Assembly (NCBI GenBank): GCA_052143535.1
Contig: JBKQSS010000048.1
Location: forward strand, 1 to 64,000
Direction: 5' to 3'
Origin: JADGRA01 sp052143535
GTDB taxonomy: Bacteria; Myxococcota; Myxococcia; Myxococcales; Myxococcaceae
Length of the DNA: 64,000 nucleotides
Made by a program: the position numbers and the translations under genes. Positions 25,780 to 34,792 of the stretch are shown one piece after another (positions within the stretch are counted from its first letter, which is position 1; every line of letters starts with the position of its first letter). A model generated the notes under the pieces. That model ran no database searches. It was not told the DNA's origin and saw only the letters and a list, made by a program, of their open reading frames with translations.

Positions 25780-26870
25780 AATTAGGGGTACTCAGCACTG
25801 TAGGGCTGGCGGTTGCGGCGCTTTTGGCCGCAAGCTGCGGCAGCAGCAGCAGCGGCGCACCGGCGTGCACGCCCGTCTCGGGCGGAACGACGGCATTCGC
25901 GACGCTCGCCGAGTGGTGCCAGGTGTCGCTCGTCAATGGCGACATTGCGCTGGAACCTGGCGTCACGCCCTACCTGCTGAATACCCCGCTCTTCTCGGAC
26001 TACGCGGTGAAGCGCCGGACGGTGTGGATGCCGTCCGGCAGCTCCGCCACCTACGACGCGGTCAACGTCTTCGACTTCCCCGACGGGACGGTACTCACCA
26101 AGTCCTTCGGGTGGGCAGACGACATGCGCAAGGCCCAGCCCATCCTCACCTGGGTGGAGACGCGCGTCATCTGGAAGAATGCCGGCGTCTGGCATGGAAT
26201 GACTTACACCTGGGACGCCGCCCAGAAAGTGGCCACCGCCAACCCGGGCGGAGAAACCGTCCCGCTGAGTTGGATTGATGTGAATGGCAATACCGTCACC
26301 ACCAATTACGCCGTGCCTTCAAGCCCGCAGTGCGCGGAGTGCCACGAGAGCAGTCTCGTTTTCGAGCCGATTGGCCCCAAGGCCCGCAACCTCAACGGCA
26401 ACCAGGCCTACACCGACGGCACGACGCAGAACCAGCTGGCCTACTGGACGGCGAAGGGCCTCCTCAGCGGAGCGCCGGACGCCTCAACGTGGCCGTACCT
26501 GCCAGTGTGGAATGACCCCACCACCGGGACCGTCGAACAGCGCGCCCGCGCTTACCTCGAAAGCAACTGCGCCCACTGCCACAGTGCCACCGGCTATGCC
26601 GCCCCCACAGGGCTCTTTCTCTCGACGCTTGTGACGGAACCCAACCTGTACGGTGTCTGCAAGGTGCCGGAGGCCGCAGGCGTGGCGACAGGTGGACGTT
26701 TGGTGGACATTTGGCCCGGGCAGCCAACCGAATCCATCCTTCCCTTCCGGATGGACTCCGATGACCCGGCCATCGCCATGCCCGCCCTGGGGCGCAGCGT
26801 GGTTGACGTCCAGGGGCTGCAGCTCGTCACCGACTGGATTACGTCGCTCACGGGGACTTGCGGCACCTAA
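25776..26870 (+). CDS. di-haem c-type cytochrome lipoprotein, SO2930-like
   Basis: A 364-residue exported protein. The N-terminal signal ends in AASC, so it is a probable lipoprotein (Cys21). Two CxxCH haem sites are present: C186/C189/H190 and C265/C268/H269. The N-terminal half (about 40-180) has no haem and contains NTPLFSDYAVKRRTVWMPSG, typical of the SO2930/HNE_0200-like family. The start is the TTG at 25776, which overlaps the stop of the beta-helix gene and has an AGGAG ribosome-binding site seven bases ahead; no ATG fits the signal peptide. It is predicted to sit on a membrane facing the periplasm or outside and to transfer electrons; the redox partner is unknown. Confidence 0.87.
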   Translation: MKLGVLSTVGLAVAALLAASCGSSSSGAPACTPVSGGTTAFATLAEWCQVSLVNGDIALEPGVTPYLLNTPLFSDYAVKRRTVWMPSGSSATYDAVNVFDFPDGTVLTKSFGWADDMRKAQPILTWVETRVIWKNAGVWHGMTYTWDAAQKVATANPGGETVPLSWIDVNGNTVTTNYAVPSSPQCAECHESSLVFEPIGPKARNLNGNQAYTDGTTQNQLAYWTAKGLLSGAPDASTWPYLPVWNDPTTGTVEQRARAYLESNCAHCHSATGYAAPTGLFLSTLVTEPNLYGVCKVPEAAGVATGGRLVDIWPGQPTESILPFRMDSDDPAIAMPALGRSVVDVQGLQLVTDWITSLTGTCGT

Positions 26871-26940
26871 AAACGCCAACCACTGAGCGGCTTTTCTTCC
26901 GGCGTTGGGCCACTCCCACGCTACAGTCGCCGGGCCCGGC

Positions 26941-29496
26941 ATGACGACGCGCCCCGACGACAGGAACTACCGCCTCTCCCGCGAGGTCCTCCCGCGGCGT
27001 TACGAGGCGCACCTCGCAATAGACATCGCCCAGAAGTCCTTCTCCGGCTCCGAGCGCGTGACGCTTTCTGTCGCTCGCCCGGTACGTGAATTCACCCTCC
27101 ATGCGCTCGGACTGGACGTCACCCGGGTGGAGGTGCGGCTTGGGAAGACGGTGCGCGCTGCTCGGGTGAGTCCCCTCTCACTGAGCGAGACGGTGCTGCT
27201 CGAATTCGAGGCCGAGCTCCCCACCGGGGAGGCGACGCTCTACGTCGAATGGACTGGAAGCTTCTGCGACGGGCTTCGCGGCCTGTACCTCGCCGGAGAC
27301 GTGGCAGCCACCCAGTTTGAGGCGGCCGATGCGCGGCGCGTCTTCCCTTGCTTCGACGAGCCAGCCTTCAAGGCCCGCTGGGCGCTCAGCGTCGAGGTGC
27401 CCGAGGGGTTGACAGTCCTCTCCAACGGGGCGGAGACGGAGCGTCGGCCCACCGGCGACGGGCGAGACTTCGTCCGGTTTGCCGAGACGGAGCTCCTCCC
27501 GAGTTACCTGGTGGCGCTGGTGGCCGGCCCGCTCGTCAGTAGCCCCGAGGACGTGGCCGACCGCGTCCCGGTGCGTACCTGGGCGCTGGCAGCGAAGGCG
27601 CACCTCACCCACTTCGGTCAGACGGCGGCGCTTGCCGCCCTGCCCCGCCTGCAGGCCTACTTCGGGCTGCCCTACGCCTTCGGCAAGCTCGACCAGGTGG
27701 CCATCCCGGACTTCGAAGCCGGGGCCATGGAGAACGCCGGACTCATTACCTACCGCGAGCTGGCGCTCTTGGTAGACCCTCTCACCGCGCCGCTCTCGGT
27801 GCAGAAGCGAATCGCCGAGGTCGTCACCCACGAGCTTGCCCACCACTGGTTTGGCAACTGGGTCACCATGGTGTGGTGGGATGACCTCTGGCTCAACGAG
27901 GCCTTCGCCACCTGGATGGCGTACAAAATGGTGGACGCCTGGAAGCCCGGCTGGCGGGTGTGGCTGGACTTCGATGCGGGCAAGTCCGTGGCCCTGCACC
28001 TCGACGCCCTGCGTTCCACCCACCCCATCCGCGGCACGGTGCGCAACGCCGGCGAAGCGGGCGAAGCCTTCGACGCCATTACCTACGAAAAGGGCGGCGC
28101 AGTGCTGAGAATGATTGAGGGCTTCCTCGGCCAGGAGCCCTTCCGCGCCGGCATCCGGGCCTACATGCGCAAACACGCGAGGGGCAACGCCGTGGCCGAT
28201 GACTTGTGGGCGGCGTTGGCCGAGGCCTCGAGCCAGCCGGTGCTGGAGGTGGCCAACGCCTGGATTCGGCAGCCGGGCTACCCGGTGGTCAGCGTCTCCC
28301 TCACGGGCAACCGCCTCTCGCTCGCTCAGGCGCGCTTCTTCTCGGACCCCTCGGCCAGCGGCGATGAACGCTGGCCGGTGCCCCTCGTCTTGCGCTGGGA
28401 GGACGCCACTGGCGAGCACGAAACGCGCACCCTGTTGCGCGACTGGACGCACACCACCGAGCTGGACGTGTCCGGCTCGGTGCAGTGGCTGTGCGCCAAC
28501 GCCGGCTCAACCGGCTTCTACCGGGTGGCCTACGACGGTCCCGCGCTGCTCGCCCTGCGCAACCACCTTGGCGCGCTGGCTCCGTCGGAGCGGATTGGCC
28601 TTTTGGCCGACCAGTGGGCCCTGGTGCGGGCCGGCCGGGGCCGTATTGCGGACTTCCTGGACGTCGCACTGGGCTTCGCGGACGAGCGGGATGATGCCGT
28701 CCTCGACGAGTTGGTGGGGAAGCTCGGCTACGTCGAAGCACGGCTGGTGGACGCCGCGGACGCGCCGCGTTTCCGGCGCGTGGTGGAGGGCCTCTTCGGC
28801 CCTGCCTTCGCCCGCATGGGCTGGGAACCAGGGCCAGAGGAAAGCGACCTGGACCGCCTGCGACGGGCCTCGCTGTTGCGCGCGGTGGGCGGGCTGGCGC
28901 GCAGTCCTGGCGTCCTCGCCGAGGCGAGCGCGCGTGTCGCCCGCATGCTGGAACACGGCTCGGACGCGCTGGAGGCCAACCTCCTGGACGGCGCGGTGGG
29001 CATTGCCGCGCGGGCCGGAGACGCGTCTCTCTTCGAGAAGCTGAAGGCAGCCTTCCCCGGGGAGCCGGACCCGGCCACCAAGCGGCGCTACCTGATGGCA
29101 CTCACCGCCTTCGAGGACGCTTCCCTCGCCGGCAAGGCCCGGGGGCTGTTGCTCGACGGCGGAGTGCCCATGCAGGACGTGGCCGGGTACGTGCACGGGC
29201 TGCTCGCCAACCGCGAGGCGCGCGAGGCCAGCTGGCAGCTGCTTCAGGAACGCTGGACCGACGTCCTGGCCCGCACCGGCGGCGCGCCGATGCTCGTCCG
29301 CCGAGTGGTGGAAGCGCTCGGCAACCTCCACACCCGCGCCCACCTCGAGGAGGTGCGTGCCTTCCTCGCTCGGCACTCTGTGCCGGAGGCCCAGCAGGCG
29401 GTGGCACAAACCCTGGAACGACTCGGGCAGGACGTCGCGTTGCGCGAGCGACTGCGCCCCGAAGTGGAAAGCTGGCTCAAAGCCCGGGGAAGCTAA
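26941..29496 (+). CDS. M1-family zinc aminopeptidase
   Basis: An 851-residue PepN/APN-type aminopeptidase. The exopeptidase signature GAMEN is at 261-265, the zinc motif HELAHHWFGN begins at His297 (HELAH 297-301), and the third zinc ligand Glu lies in WLNEAFAT about 320. The N-terminal beta domain (about 1-195) and the C-terminal helical ERAP1-like domain (about 540-850) give the normal four-part layout. No signal peptide, so it is predicted to be cytoplasmic. ATG 26941 is chosen over an upstream in-frame start on conservation. Convergent with the ceramidase-like gene. Confidence 0.94.
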   Translation: MTTRPDDRNYRLSREVLPRRYEAHLAIDIAQKSFSGSERVTLSVARPVREFTLHALGLDVTRVEVRLGKTVRAARVSPLSLSETVLLEFEAELPTGEATLYVEWTGSFCDGLRGLYLAGDVAATQFEAADARRVFPCFDEPAFKARWALSVEVPEGLTVLSNGAETERRPTGDGRDFVRFAETELLPSYLVALVAGPLVSSPEDVADRVPVRTWALAAKAHLTHFGQTAALAALPRLQAYFGLPYAFGKLDQVAIPDFEAGAMENAGLITYRELALLVDPLTAPLSVQKRIAEVVTHELAHHWFGNWVTMVWWDDLWLNEAFATWMAYKMVDAWKPGWRVWLDFDAGKSVALHLDALRSTHPIRGTVRNAGEAGEAFDAITYEKGGAVLRMIEGFLGQEPFRAGIRAYMRKHARGNAVADDLWAALAEASSQPVLEVANAWIRQPGYPVVSVSLTGNRLSLAQARFFSDPSASGDERWPVPLVLRWEDATGEHETRTLLRDWTHTTELDVSGSVQWLCANAGSTGFYRVAYDGPALLALRNHLGALAPSERIGLLADQWALVRAGRGRIADFLDVALGFADERDDAVLDELVGKLGYVEARLVDAADAPRFRRVVEGLFGPAFARMGWEPGPEESDLDRLRRASLLRAVGGLARSPGVLAEASARVARMLEHGSDALEANLLDGAVGIAARAGDASLFEKLKAAFPGEPDPATKRRYLMALTAFEDASLAGKARGLLLDGGVPMQDVAGYVHGLLANREAREASWQLLQERWTDVLARTGGAPMLVRRVVEALGNLHTRAHLEEVRAFLARHSVPEAQQAVAQTLERLGQDVALRERLRPEVESWLKARGS

Positions 29497-29498
29497 GC

Positions 29499-29515
29499 CC
29501 CGCCTTAGAGGCGGG
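29499..29515. terminator. hairpin between convergent aminopeptidase and ceramidase-like genes
   Basis: CCCGCCT, loop TAG, then AGGCGGG: a 7-bp perfect stem spanning the eight-base gap and the last codons of the minus-strand gene. Its position suggests a shared bidirectional terminator, although no T-tract is present. Confidence 0.45.
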
Positions 29516-30785
29516 CGTCGCGCGCGGCCCGCGCCGCCTGGGCCAGCGCGTCGAGAAACCCCGCCCCCAACAGTTGGCGTTCCGCCTCACCCTCGCGCCG
29601 CTCGAGGTGCCCGGGCGTCTCGACGTAGCCCAGGTACCCATTGACGAGGCTCACCACCCGGCGGGCCCCAGCCGCCTCCTGAAGGACGCGGCCCGCTGCC
29701 GCCGAGGGCTCGGCCGGGACGCCAAGCAGGGTGAGGGGGCCGAGGTGCAGCAGCCCCACCGTGGCCATCGACGGGGCCGCTGCGCAGAGGACGTTGTCGG
29801 CCAGCGGCCGCAACACTCGGGGTACCAGCCGCTCGGCGTCGGGACCGGGAAGCCGCACCGAGACGCGAGCCACCGACAAGCCAGCAGGCACGGCCGTCAG
29901 AGGAAGCCCGTCGACGGCGGCGGCGAGCGCGGACACGAAGCGTTCAAGGCGCTCCATGTTGTCCCCATGGAGCGCTGGCGAGACGTTTCCCACCGCGCCT
30001 TGCAGCACCAGCGTGACGCCGTGCCCGCTGGCGGCCTCGGCCTCGGCCAGCCGGCCCGGCCAGTCCGAGTCCAGCCCGGCCGGGGGCCGTGGCACCAGCG
30101 TCGGGTGGCAGGCGAAGACGAGCAACTGGGCCAGCGGCCCGCCCTCCGCGTCGAAGACGAGGCGGGAGAGGCGCGCATCCACGTCCTGTGGCATTTCCCG
30201 TGCCCCCACCAACTCGGGGAGGGCTGCCTCGCCAAAGCGCAGCGACACCGGCCGCCGCGCCTGGAAGGCGTCGCGGAGCGCGCCTGCCGCGGCAGCCACC
30301 ACGGCTTGGCGGACGCTCGAGTGCAAAAGCCCCGTCCCGGCCACCTGTGCCACGGGGTTGCTCGCATAGCCGCCCGGACCGGAATGGGTGTGCGTCACCG
30401 CCACCCACACCTCGGTGAGTCCGAGGGGCACCGTGGCCTGGCGGATGGCGTCCTCCAGCGCGGCATCTCCCACCAGGACGTCCAGCGTCACCAGCCCCAC
30501 CCGCACCCGGCCGGCCTCCACCACCAGCGCCGACGCTCGGACGCTGAAGGCGACAGCCGAGGCGCGAGCGCGCGGAATGCCGTAGCCGGCCACCACTGCC
30601 GGCAGCGGTACCTCGAGAGGTCGGCTCGCCGCCCCAGCCAATAACGGGCCGTCCCCTGTCGCCGAAAGCTGCAGCTTGGGGGAGCCGGAGGCCCGGCTTG
30701 CGCAGACGTCCACGCTTCCGGCCACGCCGAGAAGCACCAACAGGAGGACACCGAGGAGGAGGGCGGCGCGCCCGGGACGGCTCAC
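29505..30785 (-). CDS. neutral/alkaline ceramidase-like exported hydrolase
   Basis: A 426-residue protein starting at GTG, with an N-terminal hydrophobic segment (about 7-24) acting as signal or anchor. The family motif THTHSGPGG (His132, His134) is the zinc/active-site signature of the neutral/alkaline non-lysosomal ceramidase superfamily. Other matching blocks are FACHPTLVPR, SDWPG and a GNVSP region. It lacks the C-terminal Ig-like domain of true ceramidases and is much shorter, so the substrate may not be ceramide. Its GTG overlaps the stop of the SDR gene (GTGA), so they are co-translated. Confidence 0.72.
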   Translation of the reverse strand: MSRPGRAALLLGVLLLVLLGVAGSVDVCASRASGSPKLQLSATGDGPLLAGAASRPLEVPLPAVVAGYGIPRARASAVAFSVRASALVVEAGRVRVGLVTLDVLVGDAALEDAIRQATVPLGLTEVWVAVTHTHSGPGGYASNPVAQVAGTGLLHSSVRQAVVAAAAGALRDAFQARRPVSLRFGEAALPELVGAREMPQDVDARLSRLVFDAEGGPLAQLLVFACHPTLVPRPPAGLDSDWPGRLAEAEAASGHGVTLVLQGAVGNVSPALHGDNMERLERFVSALAAAVDGLPLTAVPAGLSVARVSVRLPGPDAERLVPRVLRPLADNVLCAAAPSMATVGLLHLGPLTLLGVPAEPSAAAGRVLQEAAGARRVVSLVNGYLGYVETPGHLERREGEAERQLLGAGFLDALAQAARAARDARL

Positions 30786-31648
30786 GCCGCAGCGTTCCGG
30801 ACGCCCACCAGGCGCTCACTTGCCTCCCACAGCTTCCGGGCCGCCTCGGAGTCCCTCGCTGCCGGGCTGGGCTTCACCGCGTGGCACTTGGTGAAGTACT
30901 GCCCGGTGACGCCCTCCACCTCGGGCGAGGTGGCCAGGTACACCAGAGTCTCAGCGCCCTTTTGGGGTGTTGTCAGGAAGGGGGCGGCGAGTCGAATGAG
31001 CGTGCGGAACAGTCCCGGGGTGTTTTGCCCGAAGCCAGTGGCCACTACCCCCGGGTGCAGTGCATTGACGGTGACGCCGGTGCCGCCCAGGCGGCGTGCC
31101 AGCTCCTCGGTGAAGAGAATATTCATCAGCTTGGACTGCCCGTACACCCTGAGGCCCGAGTAATTTTTCCGGTTCTCCAAGTCTTCGAAGTCGAGCCGCA
31201 TGCCCCGGTGAGCTTCCGAGGCCACATTCACCACCCGAGAAGGGGCGCTGGCCCTCAGCAAGTCGAGCAGTTCGGACGTGAGGAGGAAGTAGCCAAGGTG
31301 GTTGAGGGCCAGCGTCTTCTCGTTGCCCTCGGCCGTCTCTTCGCGCCGAGTGAAGATGGCCCCGGCGTTATTCACGAGAATGTCCAGGCGCTGGAAGCGC
31401 CCTCGGACGTCAGCCGCCAGACGGCGCACCTCACTGCGCAGCGAGAGGTCCGCCACCAGGCCCTCCACGTTGCTGTTGCCGGAGGTTGCCCGGACGGCGG
31501 ACACCGTCTCCTCCACCCGGACCCTGTCCCGGCCCACCAGGCCGAGCCTCAGGCCGGTCCGTGCCAGGCCCTCCGCCGCGGCGCGGCCGATGCCGCGTGT
31601 CGCGCCGGTGAGCAGGCACACCTTTTGGCGAAAGTCGACGGTCGTCAT
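30782..31648 (-). CDS. short-chain dehydrogenase/reductase, retinol-dehydrogenase-like
   Basis: A 288-residue SDR. The cofactor motif TGATRGIG is at 14-21, LVNNAG near 90 and the catalytic YGQSK near 170. GRDRVRVEET after the second strand suggests NADP preference. The block HPGVVATGFGQN and the length resemble the retinol dehydrogenase / WWOX-like SDR group that reduces long-chain carbonyls. ATG 31648 is chosen; 16 further upstream codons are unconserved. It is coupled to the ceramidase-like hydrolase, which hints at a lipid substrate, by inference only. Divergent from purF. Confidence 0.88.
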   Translation of the reverse strand: MTTVDFRQKVCLLTGATRGIGRAAAEGLARTGLRLGLVGRDRVRVEETVSAVRATSGNSNVEGLVADLSLRSEVRRLAADVRGRFQRLDILVNNAGAIFTRREETAEGNEKTLALNHLGYFLLTSELLDLLRASAPSRVVNVASEAHRGMRLDFEDLENRKNYSGLRVYGQSKLMNILFTEELARRLGGTGVTVNALHPGVVATGFGQNTPGLFRTLIRLAAPFLTTPQKGAETLVYLATSPEVEGVTGQYFTKCHAVKPSPAARDSEAARKLWEASERLVGVRNAAA

Positions 31649-31753
31649 GCCCCAGCACCCTACACCACTCCCCAGCCGAGGCCGGAGGGCTCGCAAAGAG
31701 TCACCCCTGGCCCGTGCAGGCGACAGCCGAGCGGTGTATGTCCAAATTCAACT

Positions 31754-33139
31754 ATGTGCGGCATCTTCGGCATCTTCGGCAACTCCGAGGCCTCCAACCT
31801 CACCTACCTCGGCCTGCATGCCTTGCAGCACCGCGGACAGGAGTCCGCCGGCATCGTCAGCGCTGACGGGCGCACCTTCCACGTCCGGCGCGAGATGGGC
31901 CTGGTGCAGGACGTCTTCGGGGCCCGGCACCTCGAGGCCCTCGCCGGGCGGGCGGCCATTGGGCATGTCCGCTACTCGACGTCAGGCGTCAGCCAGCACA
32001 AAAACGCCCAGCCGCTGACGGTCGAGTACTCGCTCGGGAAGCTGGCAGTCGCCCACAACGGAAACCTCACCAACGCCCCGCAGCTGCGCGCCGAGCTCGA
32101 GCAGCAGGGCGCCATTTTCGGCGGGGACTCGGACACCGAAGTCATCATCCACCTCATGGCGCGCAGCCGCGCCCCCACCCTCGCCAAGCAAATGGTGGAG
32201 GCGCTGGCCAAGGTGCAAGGCAGCTATTCGCTTCTGTTTCTCACGCCCACCGCCATCGTCGCGGTGCGTGACCCGCGTGGCTTCCGTCCGCTGGTGCTGG
32301 GCAAGCTGCGTGACGCTACCGTCTTCGCCTCGGAGACGACCGCCCTCGACTTGATGGGCGCGACGCTTCTACGCGAAGTCGAGCCGGGGGAGATGGTGGT
32401 GGTGGACGACATGGGGATGCGCAGTTCGCGGCCCTTTGCCGCGGAACGGCCTACCCGGTGCGTCTTCGAGCACGTCTACTTCGCCAAGCCGGACTCCGAG
32501 CTCTTCGGCGCCTCGGTCTACATGACGCGCCAGCGCTTCGGGATGCAGCTAGCGCTGGAGCAGCCGGCGTCAGCGGACTTGGTGATTGGTGTTCCCGACT
32601 CGGGAATTGCGGCCGCCATCGGCTACTCCAAGGCCTCCGGCATCCCCTACGACGTCGGCCTCATCCGCAGCCATTACGTGGGCCGCACCTTCATCGAGCC
32701 CCAGCAGTCCATTCGCCACTTCGGTGTGAAGCTGAAGTTGGCGGCGGTGCGCGAGGTACTGAAGGGCAAGCGCGTGGTAGTGGTGGATGACTCCATCGTC
32801 CGTGGGACCACCTCGCGAAAAATTGTGGCGATGATTAAGGCCGCCGGTGCCTCGGAAGTTCACCTGCGCATCTCCAGCCCCCCGACCCGGTGGCCCTGCT
32901 ACTACGGCATCGACACCCCACGGCGCTCCGAGCTCATCGCCGCCACCCAGCCGGTGGAGGAAATCGCTCGCTACGTAACGGCCGACTCGCTCGGTTACCT
33001 CAGCGTCGAGGGCTTGGGTGCGGCGGTGGGCGACCCAGAGTCCAAGACGTTCTGCATGGCGTGCTTTACTGGGAAATACCCCACCCCCATCCGCAACGCC
33101 GAGGAAGAAGCTCCGGCCCGAAGCCTGGCCCGCGGGTAG
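31754..33139 (+). CDS. purF: amidophosphoribosyltransferase
   Basis: First committed enzyme of purine synthesis: transfers glutamine amide nitrogen to PRPP. The Ntn-hydrolase glutaminase domain starts at MCGIFG with nucleophile Cys2 directly after Met, so there is no propeptide. The C-terminal phosphoribosyltransferase domain contains the PRPP loop VVVVDDSIVRGTTSRK (about 338-353). The length is 461 residues. Cysteines near the C-terminus (FCMACFTG, plus upstream ones) are consistent with the [4Fe-4S]-carrying Bacillus-type enzyme. ATG 31754 is fixed by the catalytic Cys. Confidence 0.96.
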   Translation: MCGIFGIFGNSEASNLTYLGLHALQHRGQESAGIVSADGRTFHVRREMGLVQDVFGARHLEALAGRAAIGHVRYSTSGVSQHKNAQPLTVEYSLGKLAVAHNGNLTNAPQLRAELEQQGAIFGGDSDTEVIIHLMARSRAPTLAKQMVEALAKVQGSYSLLFLTPTAIVAVRDPRGFRPLVLGKLRDATVFASETTALDLMGATLLREVEPGEMVVVDDMGMRSSRPFAAERPTRCVFEHVYFAKPDSELFGASVYMTRQRFGMQLALEQPASADLVIGVPDSGIAAAIGYSKASGIPYDVGLIRSHYVGRTFIEPQQSIRHFGVKLKLAAVREVLKGKRVVVVDDSIVRGTTSRKIVAMIKAAGASEVHLRISSPPTRWPCYYGIDTPRRSELIAATQPVEEIARYVTADSLGYLSVEGLGAAVGDPESKTFCMACFTGKYPTPIRNAEEEAPARSLARG

Positions 33140-33157
33140 CCTCTGGAGCGAACGGAC

Positions 33158-34792
33158 GTGGAGGCTGCTCCCCAACGCCTTGGAGCCCATGCCGTGGCGG
33201 ACCGCCGATTGGCGCGCCGCGTGCTGATTGGTTTGGGGTTGCTCGCGGTGCTGGCGTTGCTCGTCCCGCTGATGGGCTACCGGACGGACGTCGCCGAGGC
33301 GCGGCGGCTGCTTCACGCCCGCGTCAGCCGCGAGGCAGCAGTGTACGCCGACGCGCTCGACACCCACGTCCGGGCGCTGGAGGCTGAGTTGCTCCGGCTT
33401 GCGTCCCGCCCGCAAATCGACCTGCGCGACGAGACCACTGCCCCCGAGCGGGAGCTGCTCGACTTCGCCCACCACAACTCGGCCTTCTTCGCCGGAGTGG
33501 CTGTGCTCGATGACAAGGGACGACCGGTGTGGAGCGAGCCCAAGGACGCCCTTCCTCCCGGCACGCTCGAGCGGAGACGCTGGTTTCAGAAGATGCTGTT
33601 GCGTCAGGCCCCAGTCATCGATGCCTTGGAACCGGGGGCGCGCACCTTCGTGGTGGCGGTCCCAGTGGTGCGCGGAGACGAAGTCACCGGGGCGGTGGTG
33701 GGGCTGGTCGACCCGAGCCGGCACGTGCTTCCCGGCGGCCGGACGGTGAGCGAGAACCTCGAACTGGTGGTGGCCGACCGAGACGGGGACGTGCTCGCAC
33801 CGGCCATCCCTCCGGCCTGGGTGAATGCGGAATTCTTCCCGGACCGGCTGGACCAGCTGCTCGCCCAAGGACCGGGGGAGACGAGGTCGCTTTCTGGTGC
33901 GCCGGAATTTGCGGTGGCGACGCAGGTGGGAAAAACCGGACTGCGGCTGTTGTTGGTGGCGGACGAGGCGGCGATGCTAGCTCCGGTACGCCAGCGCTTC
34001 CTGGGCCAGTTGCTGCTGGCGATGGTGCTACAAGGACTCACTGTCCTCCTCTTCACGCTTTTTCTGCGGCAGACGTACCAGACTTGGCGGGCGATGGAGA
34101 CACGCGCCACCCAGCAGGAGAAGATGGCCGCTCTGGGAACTGCCTCCTCCCTCATCGCGCATGAGGTGAAGAACTCGCTCAATGGGCTCAAAGTCGCCAC
34201 CTCGCTGTTGAGCGACGGTGACAGCACCGGTTTGGCCACCCGCAGCATCCGCGGGCAGATTGACCGCTTGGGGCACCTGGCACAGTCCCTGTTGTCTTTT
34301 GGCCGACCAGCCCAACCCCAGTTGGCCGAGGCCGGCCTGGTCGAGCTCGTCCAAGATGCGCTGGACGGGGTGCGGGCCTTGCCCGAGGCGGACGAGGTGA
34401 CAGTGGAAACCGTGCTGCACACACCGGTGCGCGTTCACTGTGACCCACTGCTGCTCGCCACTGCCCTGGACAACCTCTTGCGTAATGCCATCGAAGCGGC
34501 GGTCGCAGCCAAGGACCTCGGACGGCAGCCCTCGCCGCGTGTCCACGTCGAGGCCGGGGCCCAGGGCGACTTGGCCTGGGTGACGGTGGAGGACAATGCC
34601 GGCGGGCCGCCGGCTGGCTTCGAGGGGCAACTCTTTCAACCCTTCGTCACCAGCAAGCCCAAGGGGATTGGCCTTGGCCTCTCGATGGCGCGCCAGGCTG
34701 TCGAGCGACAAGGAGGCCACCTCGGCTTCCAGCGAACTGAAGCCGGTAGCCGCTTCACCATAGAGCTGCAACGCGCCAAGGCGGCGGCATGA
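33158..34792 (+). CDS. membrane sensor histidine kinase
   Basis: A 544-residue kinase starting at GTG 18 bases after purF. It has a first transmembrane helix (about 22-39), an extracytoplasmic sensor of about 245 residues with a double-Cache-like pattern (SAFFAGVAVLDDKGRPVWSEP), a second helix (about 288-308), the dimerisation/phospho-acceptor helix with His335 in SLIAHEVKNSLNG, an N box (DNLLRNAIEA) and a G2 box (KGIGLGLSMARQ). Its stop overlaps the start of the response-regulator gene (ATGA), so the two form a coupled pair. The signal is unknown. Confidence 0.92.
   Translation: MEAAPQRLGAHAVADRRLARRVLIGLGLLAVLALLVPLMGYRTDVAEARRLLHARVSREAAVYADALDTHVRALEAELLRLASRPQIDLRDETTAPERELLDFAHHNSAFFAGVAVLDDKGRPVWSEPKDALPPGTLERRRWFQKMLLRQAPVIDALEPGARTFVVAVPVVRGDEVTGAVVGLVDPSRHVLPGGRTVSENLELVVADRDGDVLAPAIPPAWVNAEFFPDRLDQLLAQGPGETRSLSGAPEFAVATQVGKTGLRLLLVADEAAMLAPVRQRFLGQLLLAMVLQGLTVLLFTLFLRQTYQTWRAMETRATQQEKMAALGTASSLIAHEVKNSLNGLKVATSLLSDGDSTGLATRSIRGQIDRLGHLAQSLLSFGRPAQPQLAEAGLVELVQDALDGVRALPEADEVTVETVLHTPVRVHCDPLLLATALDNLLRNAIEAAVAAKDLGRQPSPRVHVEAGAQGDLAWVTVEDNAGGPPAGFEGQLFQPFVTSKPKGIGLGLSMARQAVERQGGHLGFQRTEAGSRFTIELQRAKAAA

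Noticed and set aside
27178..28452. 424-codon open frame antisense to the M1 aminopeptidase
   Set aside because: Shadow frame of a high-G+C gene; Gly/Arg/His-rich, no conserved motif, while the sense strand has GAMEN and HELAH.
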